64,000 bases of DNA, from assembly GCA_041586735.1 (NCBI GenBank), contig JBFGZQ010000002.1:1-64000 (forward strand). Reading direction: 5' to 3'. Origin of the DNA: Motiliproteus sp041586735 (GTDB taxonomy: Bacteria > Pseudomonadota > Gammaproteobacteria > Pseudomonadales > Balneatricaceae). A program made the translations under genes and the position numbers. Positions within the stretch are counted from its first letter, which is position 1. Every line of letters starts with the position of its first letter. A model generated the notes under the pieces. It saw only the letters and a list, made by a program, of their open reading frames with translations, had not been told where the DNA came from and made no database searches. Below are positions 41,721 to 49,863 of the stretch, piece after piece.

Positions 41721-42167
41721 TCAGATTTCAAAATGCAGCCCCACATAAAATTCTTGCAGTTTTGGCATATCGCGAACCGTTAAACCGGTGTCAGCCTCAA
41801 TGGCCTTTAGGGTGTTATCCAGTTCATGTTGTGTTTCGGTGGCCAGTACAAACCACATATTCAACTCATGATCACGCTGGTAGTTATGGGCCACCTGCGG
41901 GAAGGCATTGACCTTTTCGGTGACGACATCAAAATCAACCTCATCGGGTACAGCTATCGCACACAGACTGACGGCACCACCAAAACGATCAGCGTTATAA
42001 AGCGGGCCGAAGCGCGTCAGGATTTTCTCATCCATCAGCTGCTGCAAACGCGCAATCAAATCCTCTTGCGTCGTCCCCAGCTGCTTAGCGACAACCGCAA
42101 AGGGCTGATCACAAACAGGAAAGTCACGCTGCAACGCGTTAATGATTTTTTTATCAAGTTCATCCAT
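41721..42167 (-). CDS. nirG: Siroheme decarboxylase subunit NirG
   Basis: 148 residues. MDELDKKIINALQRDFPVCDQPFAVVAKQLG is the typical NirG/NirD start, followed by FGPLYNADRFGGAVSLCAIAVP, HNYQRDHELNMWFVLAT and LQEFYVGLHFEI. AsnC/Lrp-like fold. It is similar to the N-terminal half of NirDL next to it, and forms part of the decarboxylase complex. The upstream TTG six codons earlier is possible, but ATG 42167 matches the family. The assignment as NirG rather than a second NirD rests on gene order. Confidence 0.85.
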   Translation of the reverse strand: MDELDKKIINALQRDFPVCDQPFAVVAKQLGTTQEDLIARLQQLMDEKILTRFGPLYNADRFGGAVSLCAIAVPDEVDFDVVTEKVNAFPQVAHNYQRDHELNMWFVLATETQHELDNTLKAIEADTGLTVRDMPKLQEFYVGLHFEI

Positions 42168-42191
42168 TAGCGCTAACCGCTGCAATAATCA

Positions 42192-43190
42192 TCAAGGTAA
42201 AGCCTTCTCTTTAGCAAAATATTTTGCGCCGCGCTGCTTAAAGCGTTGCAGGGAAAAAAGAATTTCATAGGGGGTATTATCAAGCCCCAATTTTTCTGCC
42301 ATGCCTTCAATACAGCTAACCACTGCATCTCGGTCCTTGCCGTGAATCATGCTGAACAGGTTATAGGGCCAGGCAGGTTTGACTCTGGGTCGCTGATAAC
42401 AAAGGGTCACGGCATCCTCAGCACTGAGCTGCTTGCCTCGCTCATCAACATGATCGTCCGGCACATTCCACACCACCATGGCATTGGCTCGATAACCCAG
42501 TTCGTGGTGACGAACAATGACCCCCAATCGCCTGATAATGCCGACAGCCAGCAGGTCGCTTATTTTCTGGATCACCTGTTGCTCGGAAATCCCCAGCTGC
42601 TCAGCAATGGCCAAATAGGGCCGTTCCAGCAACGGCAATCCCGCCTGAATGGCGCCGATCAGCGCGCCATCTTGCTGATGATCAAAATCATAGGATGCAG
42701 TTTGTGTATTGCTATGCGCAACCGGTGCGGTTTTTTTAGCGGCCTTAGCACCCATATTGAAGCCCAGATCAATATGATATTCCTTCAACAGCGGCAGGGT
42801 CATCACCTCATAACCGCTGACACGCTCGATTGCAGCAAGCGTCGCAGCTAATGCCTGTTGATCCGCCGCAACAGCCACGAACCACAAATTAAATCGATGC
42901 TCACGTTCATAGTTATGATTAACTTCAGGAAAGTTATTCACCAGCTCCGCAACGGTTTGCAGCTGATCCCCCGGCACGCTCATCGCTGCCAGCGTACTAA
43001 CACCCAACATGTTCGGTTTGAAAACAGGCCCTACCCGGCTGATCGTGCCGCGTGAAACTAATTCACTCAGCAACTCCAGCACCCTGTGGGTGTCAACCTG
43101 CAACTCGTTGGCTAAATGTGCATAGGGACTCGGAACCAGCGGAAAATGGCGTTGGAAATCATTTAGCAGACGCTGCTCCAGAACACTCAT
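42192..43190 (-). CDS. nirDL: Fused siroheme decarboxylase NirD-NirL
   Basis: 332 residues, two AsnC/Lrp-like modules in one chain. Residues 1-150 are NirD-like (EQRLLNDFQRHFPLVPSPYAHLA, VNHNYEREHRFNLWFV). A short Ala/Lys linker follows at about 150-170. The remainder is NirL-like (IQAGLPLLERPYLAIAEQLG, CYQRPRVKPAWPYNLFSMIHG, LQRFKQRG). Such fusions are known in Paracoccus and sulfur bacteria. The catalytic His of the NirL half is within the YQRPR neighbourhood. It decarboxylates siroheme. The ATG at 43190 sits two bases after the nirF stop; a GTG two codons upstream would overlap it. Confidence 0.92.
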   Translation of the reverse strand: MSVLEQRLLNDFQRHFPLVPSPYAHLANELQVDTHRVLELLSELVSRGTISRVGPVFKPNMLGVSTLAAMSVPGDQLQTVAELVNNFPEVNHNYEREHRFNLWFVAVAADQQALAATLAAIERVSGYEVMTLPLLKEYHIDLGFNMGAKAAKKTAPVAHSNTQTASYDFDHQQDGALIGAIQAGLPLLERPYLAIAEQLGISEQQVIQKISDLLAVGIIRRLGVIVRHHELGYRANAMVVWNVPDDHVDERGKQLSAEDAVTLCYQRPRVKPAWPYNLFSMIHGKDRDAVVSCIEGMAEKLGLDNTPYEILFSLQRFKQRGAKYFAKEKALP

Positions 43191-43192
43191 TA

Positions 43193-44401
43193 TCACAAGC
43201 CGATTTTGTGCGCACGATTAGTGAAGAAGATACCTGAGGGTTTTTCTACCGCTAAGGTCTTCAGTTTTTCAAAGCTTTCGGCAGCGTATATTTGCACCTG
43301 ATCCTCATCACGCACCGACACCCAGATCTTGTCACCCTTTGGCGTAAACTCCATGTGCAGCACCGCTTTACCCGGCTTTAAAGTTTTAATAATTTTTTGC
43401 GTTTCGGTATCAATAACCTGCAGCGTGTCATTGTTGGGAAAAGCAAAGTTAACCCAGATGTGGCGGCCACCAGGGCGCGCCATCACAAAGATGGGTTGTC
43501 CATGCACGGGAATGATCGCGACCTGCTGCCAGTTCTGTCGATCAATGACGATGACGTCGTTGCTCCCTACGGCGGGCACAAAGGCATAATCACCGGCAAC
43601 CGCCCAACCCTCCAGATGCGGCATTTTATAAACCGGTAGCTTTTCTTCACCTCGACCGTAGTCGTGCAGAATGTGGCGAACGCCTTTTTCAGGATGCCAT
43701 AAATCCAATAACGCCATGCCGTCTTCACCAAATAGGCCGGCTATGTAAAAACGACCATCAGGTGTGATCAGCGCGTCGTAGGGCTGACGGCCAATATCGG
43801 TGAATTTGGTTATTTTGGGTTCTTTGGGTGTGCTGAGATCGGCGATCCAAATTTCATCAGACTCATATAAGCCGAACACAAACCGGTTGCCGGGCGCATC
43901 CACTAGGCCGATCACCTTTGACTGAACTTTATTCGAGCCGATAGCCGGGATATCTGCCACCAGCTCAAGCGTCTCGGTATCAAAAATTCGCACGCCACCT
44001 GGTTCATAGTTGGAAACAGCCACTAAATGACCATCCGCAGAGATCGCGCCACCAATGCTATTGCCAGCCTGCAAAACGCGTTTGTCAATGTTGCCGCTGA
44101 GAATATCCAGCTTTGTTAAACCGCCATCACGCCCAAATACGTACGCAAAACGTTCATCAGGGGAGTAAACAATCGATGCATGGGACAGATCGCCCAGACC
44201 TTTAATTTGATACAGTGCTGAATCATGCGTACGTTCAACCACCTGCACACTGCCTGTCGCGCGCTCAATAATGACGCCTAGGTCACCGGTACCGCGTTCG
44301 GCATAAGCGACACTGGACATGGCAGCCAGTGCCAACAGACAGCATGAAACAAAACCATTGCTTTTCCGCATCGCGCTATGACTCCAGCAACCTTTATTCA
44401 T
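43193..44401 (-). CDS. nirF: Heme d1 biosynthesis protein NirF
   Basis: 402 residues. Signal peptide ending SSVAYAERG, then an eight-bladed d1-type propeller without a heme c domain: DLGVIIERATGSVQVV, GDLSHASIVYSPDERFAYVFGRDGG (with the conserved His), HLEGWAVAGDYAF and KPSGIFFTNRAHKIGL. NirF acts in the periplasm on a late d1 precursor. The ATG at 44401 has AAGGAG seven bases upstream and overlaps the nirC stop by 8 bases. Longer in-frame starts inside nirC are rejected. It appears to be secreted rather than lipid-anchored. Confidence 0.92.
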   Translation of the reverse strand: MNKGCWSHSAMRKSNGFVSCCLLALAAMSSVAYAERGTGDLGVIIERATGSVQVVERTHDSALYQIKGLGDLSHASIVYSPDERFAYVFGRDGGLTKLDILSGNIDKRVLQAGNSIGGAISADGHLVAVSNYEPGGVRIFDTETLELVADIPAIGSNKVQSKVIGLVDAPGNRFVFGLYESDEIWIADLSTPKEPKITKFTDIGRQPYDALITPDGRFYIAGLFGEDGMALLDLWHPEKGVRHILHDYGRGEEKLPVYKMPHLEGWAVAGDYAFVPAVGSNDVIVIDRQNWQQVAIIPVHGQPIFVMARPGGRHIWVNFAFPNNDTLQVIDTETQKIIKTLKPGKAVLHMEFTPKGDKIWVSVRDEDQVQIYAAESFEKLKTLAVEKPSGIFFTNRAHKIGL

Positions 44402-44717
44402 CAACAACTCCTTCTGTAAGTGCGTGTACCAGCCACTCAATATCAGCATCACTGAGCATGTTCTTCCAGGGCGGCATCGGCGTATTCGCACGCCCGTTGC
44501 TGATCACTTGAAACAAATACTCTGCAGGCTTATGCAGCAAGGCTTCGGGTGTCAAGGCCGGGCCAAGCCCACCTTTTAAGGTCATGCCATGGCAGGAGCC
44601 GCAGTCCTGCAGGAGCAAGTGCTTTAATTCAGCCTGACGATCGGCAGAAACAGACATACCGCCAGCGTGGCTCAAACTAGTCAAAAAAAACAGCCACAGA
44701 ACAACAGTTCGCTTCAT
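44394..44717 (-). CDS. nirC: Small c-type cytochrome NirC
   Basis: 107 residues with signal peptide (WLFFLTSLSHAGG), one CGSCH heme motif near residue 38 and the distal Met in NTPMPPWKNMLSD. DADIEWLVHALTEG is the usual C-terminal helix. NirC is thought to accept electrons in d1 maturation and can donate to NirS in some bacteria. It is the first gene of nirC-F-DL-G-H-J-N. No FNR-type box is evident in its 229-base upstream region, unlike nirS. Confidence 0.9.
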   Translation of the reverse strand: MKRTVVLWLFFLTSLSHAGGMSVSADRQAELKHLLLQDCGSCHGMTLKGGLGPALTPEALLHKPAEYLFQVISNGRANTPMPPWKNMLSDADIEWLVHALTEGVVDE

Positions 44718-44896
44718 CGTGTAACACCTAACCTTGTGTATAAGAAGAGTAAAAGCTCTTTCCCAGAAAGTCTATGGTTATTAAGTAGCGATTCGTCTAG
44801 CCTCACTTTTTGCCCTGCTCGCTGTAAAACAGCGCCCGCCCCACTGAGATATCTCCCTGCTTTCATGCCTCCGCTCACGACCCTAGCCACCCCAAA

Positions 44897-44914
44897 GGGA
44901 ACCGAGCGGTTCCC
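44897..44914 (-). terminator. Hairpin downstream of cysG
   Basis: GGGAACC, loop GAGC, GGTTCCC: a perfect 7-bp stem 33 bases past the cysG stop, followed on the reverse strand by TTTGG. It is a probable but weak intrinsic terminator separating cysG from nirC. Confidence 0.5.
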
Positions 44915-44946
44915 TGTTTACATCTAGCGGATCGAGCTATCCGCCA

Positions 44947-46380
44947 TCAGCTATTGCGATTAGCGTCCGGCAAGACCAGCCCATGGTTATGCACTAGCTC
45001 TTCACCAAACCAGGCCAAATTCTCATGCAGACTCACGACTTCGCCGACAATAATCAACGCCGGTGCCGCCATGGGCGTCGCTTCCTGCTTGGCGGCCAGA
45101 TCACTCAGCGTGCCGGTCAGCACTTTTTGCTCCGGCGTAGCACCGCGGGAAATGATCGCCGCCGGGGTATCTGCGGGCTTACCATGGGCAATCAACTGCC
45201 TGCACAGATGCGCCAACGAATATAAACCCATATAGAACACGACGGTCTGGTTCGGGTGCACTAGCTCTGCAAAATTAATATCAGAACTGCGGTTTTTCAG
45301 CTGCCCGGTCACTAGCTTGACGGACTGGGCATAGTTACGGTGGGTCAAGGGGATCCCGGCATAGGTGGAACAGGCACTGGCAGCCGTTATGCCCGGTACC
45401 ACCTGAAATGGAATATTGTGCTGCTTGAGTGATTCCAGTTCTTCACCACCCCGTCCGAAGATAAACGGATCCCCACCCTTGAGACGCAAGACCCGCTTGC
45501 CCTGCAGCGCATATTTAATCAGCAACTCGTTAATACCTTCCTGGGGCACCGAGTGATCATCGCGGCGTTTACCCACATAGATCTTATCCGCATCGCGGCG
45601 ACAGAGATCCACTACCGCTGGCGAAACCAGCTGATCATAGAGGACGATATCGGCTTGCTGCATCAGCCGCAGCGCTTTAAATGTCAGCAGCTCAGGATCC
45701 CCAGGACCACCGCCAACCAGATAAACCTCGCCGATTTGATGCTCCGGATCGCCGGCATCCAATGCAGCTTGCAGCAAATGGGCTGCGTCCTCCTCACGCC
45801 CGGCAAACACCTTCTCGGCGACCTGGCCCTGCAGGATCTTCTCCCAGAACATGCGGCGCTGATTGACGTTTTTAAAACGCGCTTTTACCTGCCCTCGAAA
45901 GCCCCCCACCAGCTTACCCAGCTTGCTGTAACTCTGTGGTATCCAGGCTTCCAATTTAGCCCGAAGCAGACGGGCCAGCACCGGTGATTCCCCCCCGGAA
46001 GAGATACCAATCACAATGGGCGAGCGGTCGACTATCGACGGAAAGATGAAGGTACACAACGCAGGACTATCAACGACATTGACCGGCAGGCGTCTGTCGA
46101 CGGCATCGTCATGCACGCGTTCATTGAGCTCGCCATCATCGGTCGCGGCAATCACCAGATGAGCATCCTGCAGCAGCGCACTCTGGTAGTCACCCATAAC
46201 CACCTGCCCAGCATGGCTCTCGACCAGCTCAACCAGCTCGGGGACCACGACATGGGAGACCACCGTCACCCTGGCACCCGCACGCACCAGCAGGGTCGCC
46301 TTACGCAAGGCGACCTGACCACCACCAACCAACAATACAACTTTGTTCTCAAGCTTAAAAAACAGCGGTAGGTAATCCAA
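44947..46380 (-). CDS. cysG: Siroheme synthase CysG (multifunctional)
   Basis: 477 residues from a TTG start. N-terminal precorrin-2 dehydrogenase/ferrochelatase (DYLPLFFKLENKVVLLVGGGQVALRKA, then SSGGESPVLARLLRAKLE with the regulatory Ser). The C-terminal uroporphyrinogen III methyltransferase has VYLVGGGPGDPELLTFKAL, RLKGGDPFIFGRGGEE, VPGITAAS and the GxxPADTPAAIISRG region. The TTG at 46380 has AGGAG eight bases upstream and gives the canonical DYLPLF N-terminus; the longer frame would place the RBS inside the gene. It makes siroheme, the precursor used by NirDL/G/H. No nirE is present in the window, so it probably feeds heme d1 synthesis as well as sulfite or nitrite reductases. Confidence 0.93.
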   Translation of the reverse strand: MDYLPLFFKLENKVVLLVGGGQVALRKATLLVRAGARVTVVSHVVVPELVELVESHAGQVVMGDYQSALLQDAHLVIAATDDGELNERVHDDAVDRRLPVNVVDSPALCTFIFPSIVDRSPIVIGISSGGESPVLARLLRAKLEAWIPQSYSKLGKLVGGFRGQVKARFKNVNQRRMFWEKILQGQVAEKVFAGREEDAAHLLQAALDAGDPEHQIGEVYLVGGGPGDPELLTFKALRLMQQADIVLYDQLVSPAVVDLCRRDADKIYVGKRRDDHSVPQEGINELLIKYALQGKRVLRLKGGDPFIFGRGGEELESLKQHNIPFQVVPGITAASACSTYAGIPLTHRNYAQSVKLVTGQLKNRSSDINFAELVHPNQTVVFYMGLYSLAHLCRQLIAHGKPADTPAAIISRGATPEQKVLTGTLSDLAAKQEATPMAAPALIIVGEVVSLHENLAWFGEELVHNHGLVLPDANRNS

Positions 46381-46497
46381 ACCAAACTCTCCTGATAAGA
46401 CTATCAGCCCCACTCTGATAACGATTTCGTAATTATTACGCTGGGAACGATAAGCCGGGGGAATGCTACAGCGGAATGTATCAAAAAGAGCAGCCCT

Positions 46498-46520
46498 GAG
46501 GTACTAGAAATAAGTACCTC
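46498..46520. repeat. Perfect 8-bp hairpin between MATE gene and cysG
   Basis: GAGGTACT, loop AGAAATA, AGTACCTC. Neither side has a T-tract, so it is not a clear terminator. It lies in the 298-base gap upstream of cysG. Confidence 0.4.
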
Positions 46521-46554
46521 AATTGCGGCAGATCAAGAAAGTCGTGACACCCTG

Positions 46555-46677
46555 TTAGCTGGATAGGAAATCGACCAGGCTGATCGGCGTAACCTCTGAC
46601 CAAGGTATCGCCAGGTGCAATCCGCACTCGCGATGTTGCGGACTCCCCCAAAGAGATAACAATCCAAAACTATTGGC
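46555..46677 (-). pseudogene. Possible 3' remnant of a gene (coding-like tail with ECGLH)
   Basis: Directly after the MATE stop codon, the same frame stays open for 40 more codons and reads SPQHRECGLHLAIPWSE and SLVDFLSS before a stop. The composition looks like real protein. ECGLH is the C-terminal catalytic motif of PAPS reductase (CysH), whose gene often neighbours cysG. The sequence after ECGLH does not match CysH, and there is no start codon, so this is weak. Confidence 0.25.
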
Positions 46678-48015
46678 TTAACGCACTTTTTCCATCAGCA
46701 GCTTACTCACGCTGCTGTAGGCTACCCATGAGGCCGCGGTGTTTGCCAAGACGAAGGCGACAAACATCGCTTGTAACCCCCATAGCTGGTTCGCAATCCA
46801 TGCCATAGGAATAAAGAAAACGAATAAGCGTAAAATATTAATACGCATAGCTCGCAGCGGCTGATGCAGCGCATTCAATGTTGAAGCGCTCAGAAAAATA
46901 ACTGCCTGCATACCAAATCCGAGCGGCACTATAGCTAACCACATGAGTAACGGTGTTTTAATCGACTCTGAGGCCGCAAATAAATCAGCAATGGGATCCC
47001 GGAAGACCCATAGCATAATAAACACCAGAAACTGCCATATTAAAGCAAACTTAATGGCCCCCTGATATGCGACGATCACCCGCTGGATCTGACCTGCTCC
47101 AAAGTTCTGACTGATAAAAGGCGGTAACGTCATCGATAAAGCCAGACATACCAGCAATGAGAGCGACTCAAGCCGATTACCTACGCCAAAAGCAGCCACC
47201 GCTTCCGCACCATGCTGAGCAACCATAGCCGTCAAAATCCCACCCGCCAGTGGCGTCATCATATTAGACAAGGCAGCAGGCAAACCTATCTTCATCACCT
47301 TCAGCCAATGCCCAATAATCCTACTGATAACGGGTTTCATAAGAACAATCAACTGATAACGCCGATACAGAACAGAAATAACAATGAAAAACACGCATGA
47401 CCAGGCAATCACACTGGCCATTGCCGCCCCTTTAATCCCCATCGCAGGAATAGGCCCCCAGCCAAATATCAGTAAAGGATCAAGCAGCATATTTAGTATC
47501 GACGACCCGGCCATCACTAACGCGGGTGTCTTGGTATCGCCTCTGGCGCGCAATGCACTATTTGCCACCATATTGGTCACCAGAAAAACGGCACCAAACC
47601 ACCAGGTACCCATATAGGTAAAAATGTAAGGGAGCTGCTCTTGAGTAGCGCCCATCAGGGTAAATAACGGCATCATAAAGAATTGAGCGACCAAGCTAAT
47701 ACCTAACACCAGCAACAGTGTCATCATTAAATTATCAGTCGCCAGCACAGCGGCTTCTCCTTCTTGCCCTTGGCCAATAAGTCTAGCCAGAGTTGCCGAT
47801 GTGCCTATACCGAAACCTATAGCCAGGCTCACCACCGAAAATGTAACCGGAAAAGTAAATGCCAACGCCGCCATAGGCGCAGTGCCGAGCAAGGACACGA
47901 AATAGATATCAGTCAGGTTAAACAACATCAGGCTGACGATACCGATCATCATGGGCAGCGTCAGCCTGAGCAACGTCGGTCGAATCGTATCTTGGAGTAA
48001 ATCGGGCGTGGCCAT
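46678..48015 (-). CDS. MATE family efflux transporter
   Basis: 445 residues with 12 hydrophobic segments in two related halves of six. LRLTLPMMIGIVSLMLFNLTDIYFVSLLG at the N-terminus is the MATE entry, and MVANSALRARGDTKTPALVM and GVGNRLESLSLLVCLALSMTLPPFISQNFGAGQ are family hallmarks. It should export cationic drugs or metabolites with Na+ or H+. It resembles the NorM/DinF type more than YeeO, but subfamily is uncertain. It is a lone gene between guaA and cysG. The gap to guaA contains the guaA terminator. Confidence 0.9.
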   Translation of the reverse strand: MATPDLLQDTIRPTLLRLTLPMMIGIVSLMLFNLTDIYFVSLLGTAPMAALAFTFPVTFSVVSLAIGFGIGTSATLARLIGQGQEGEAAVLATDNLMMTLLLVLGISLVAQFFMMPLFTLMGATQEQLPYIFTYMGTWWFGAVFLVTNMVANSALRARGDTKTPALVMAGSSILNMLLDPLLIFGWGPIPAMGIKGAAMASVIAWSCVFFIVISVLYRRYQLIVLMKPVISRIIGHWLKVMKIGLPAALSNMMTPLAGGILTAMVAQHGAEAVAAFGVGNRLESLSLLVCLALSMTLPPFISQNFGAGQIQRVIVAYQGAIKFALIWQFLVFIMLWVFRDPIADLFAASESIKTPLLMWLAIVPLGFGMQAVIFLSASTLNALHQPLRAMRINILRLFVFFIPMAWIANQLWGLQAMFVAFVLANTAASWVAYSSVSKLLMEKVR

Positions 48016-48096
48016 AGAGAACTCTATTTAAAGCAAGGCGCTATCCTAATGACTGACAGGCAAGAGTTTGGCAAAGTCGTACCGGGTTGGCAGGCA

Positions 48097-48134
48097 TAAA
48101 AACACTATTGATGATGCAGTCCACATCATCAATA
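48097..48134 (-). terminator. Rho-independent terminator of guaA
   Basis: Reverse strand: TATTGATGATG, loop TGGACTG, CATCATCAATA, then GTGTTTTTA. The 11-bp stem is perfect. It lies 42 bases past the guaA stop and ends the guaB-guaA transcript. Confidence 0.85.
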
Positions 48135-48175
48135 TATGATTTTACGTTTATTTTTCAACTAGTTACAGATACACC

Positions 48176-49753
48176 TCACTCCCACTCGATAGTGGCAGGC
48201 GGTTTACTCGAGACATCGTAAGCGACCCGCGAGATGCCGGAGATCTCATTGATAATCCGACTGGATACCGTTTCCAGCAGCTCGTAGGGTAGATGCGCCC
48301 AGCGCGCGGTCATAAAATCGATGGTCTCAACGGCGCGCAGTGATACGACGTACTCGTAGCGACGACCATCGCCCACCACACCCACCGACTTGACCGGCAG
48401 GAACACCACGAACGCCTGGCTGGTCTTGTGATACCAACCCGAACGGTGCAACTCCTCCATAAAGATCGCATCAGCCTCACGAAGAATATCCGCGTACTCG
48501 CGCTTCACCTCACCTAGAATCCGCACACCTAGGCCGGGACCGGGGAACGGATGGCGATACACCATGTCATACGGCAGCCCCAGCTCCAGGCCGATCTTAC
48601 GCACCTCATCCTTAAACAACTCGCGCAACGGTTCTATCAGCTCCAGCGCCATATCATCCGGCAAACCACCGACATTATGGTGTGACTTGATCACATGCGC
48701 CTTGCCGGTCTTGCCGGCCGCAGATTCGATCACGTCGGGATAGATGGTGCCCTGCGCCAGCCATTTAACATTATCAATCTTGTTGGATTCGCTATCGAAC
48801 ACCTCAATAAAGGTGTTACCAATGATCTTGCGTTTGGCTTCGGGATCGGCGACGCCCTTAAGCTTACCGAGAAATAGTTCTTGGGCGTTGACGCGAACCA
48901 CCTTGACACCCATGTTCTTGGCGAACATATCCATCACCTGGTCGCCTTCATGCTTACGCAGCAGGCCATTATCGACGAATACGCAGGTTAGCTGAGCACC
49001 GATCGCCTTATGTAACAGCGCGGCGACCACCGACGAGTCGACCCCGCCGGAGAGCCCCAACAGCACATGGTCGCTACCCACTTTTTCGCGGACCTGCTCG
49101 ATCGCATCCTTAACGATATTGGACGCCGTCCACAACCCTTCACAACCACAGATATCGCGGACAAAGCGCGACAGGATACGCTCACCCTGCTTGGTATGCG
49201 TCACCTCGGGATGGAACTGCACCCCGTAGAAACGCCGCTGTTCATCGTACATACCGGCAATCGGTGCGCTCTCGGTCGCGGCCATCAGATGGAAACCCTT
49301 AGGCATGACCCCGACTTTGTCGCCATGGCTCATCCACACATCCAGCAACAGCACCCCGTTATTGGCGACATGATCCTCGATACCATCCAGCAACGCACTG
49401 CCACCTTCGACCCGTACCTGGGCATACCCAAATTCACGCTGTTCCGAGGTAACCACCGAGCCGCCTAGCTGCTCAGCCATGGTCTGCATGCCGTAGCAGA
49501 TCCCCAGTACCGGTACGCCTAGCTCAAACACCAGCTGCGGAGCCCGAGGGGTATCCATGCCGGTCACCGACTCGGGGCCGCCGGCCAGAATAATCCCTCG
49601 AGGATTAAACTCACGAATCTCGGCGTCACTCATATCGAAAGCGCGAATCTCTGAAAAAACACCGCACTCACGCACCCGACGGGCGATCAACTGAGTGTAC
49701 TGAGATCCAAAATCAAGAATCAGAATACGCTGAGCATGAATATCAACTGTCAC
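48176..49753 (-). CDS. guaA: GMP synthase (glutamine-hydrolysing)
   Basis: 525 residues (E. coli 525). The N-terminal class I glutaminase has GICYGMQTMAEQLGG (nucleophile Cys) and FHPEVTH; the ATP pyrophosphatase has LGLSGGVDSSVVAALLHKAIG; the dimerisation domain follows, ending PPATIEWE. It amidates XMP to GMP. The start is GTG with GGAG nine bases upstream. It follows guaB by 110 bases with a small GGGGC/GCCCC hairpin between. A decayed partial copy lies at 32841. Confidence 0.97.
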   Translation of the reverse strand: MTVDIHAQRILILDFGSQYTQLIARRVRECGVFSEIRAFDMSDAEIREFNPRGIILAGGPESVTGMDTPRAPQLVFELGVPVLGICYGMQTMAEQLGGSVVTSEQREFGYAQVRVEGGSALLDGIEDHVANNGVLLLDVWMSHGDKVGVMPKGFHLMAATESAPIAGMYDEQRRFYGVQFHPEVTHTKQGERILSRFVRDICGCEGLWTASNIVKDAIEQVREKVGSDHVLLGLSGGVDSSVVAALLHKAIGAQLTCVFVDNGLLRKHEGDQVMDMFAKNMGVKVVRVNAQELFLGKLKGVADPEAKRKIIGNTFIEVFDSESNKIDNVKWLAQGTIYPDVIESAAGKTGKAHVIKSHHNVGGLPDDMALELIEPLRELFKDEVRKIGLELGLPYDMVYRHPFPGPGLGVRILGEVKREYADILREADAIFMEELHRSGWYHKTSQAFVVFLPVKSVGVVGDGRRYEYVVSLRAVETIDFMTARWAHLPYELLETVSSRIINEISGISRVAYDVSSKPPATIEWE

Positions 49754-49863
49754 TATCGTTTACTCCACCACTAGGAAATTGGCTATGATCCAATCCCAGG
49801 TTGCTGCTAAAACAAGATGGGGCTGCAAACACCGCCCCACAGCTTTTATATTCGAGGCTCGGA

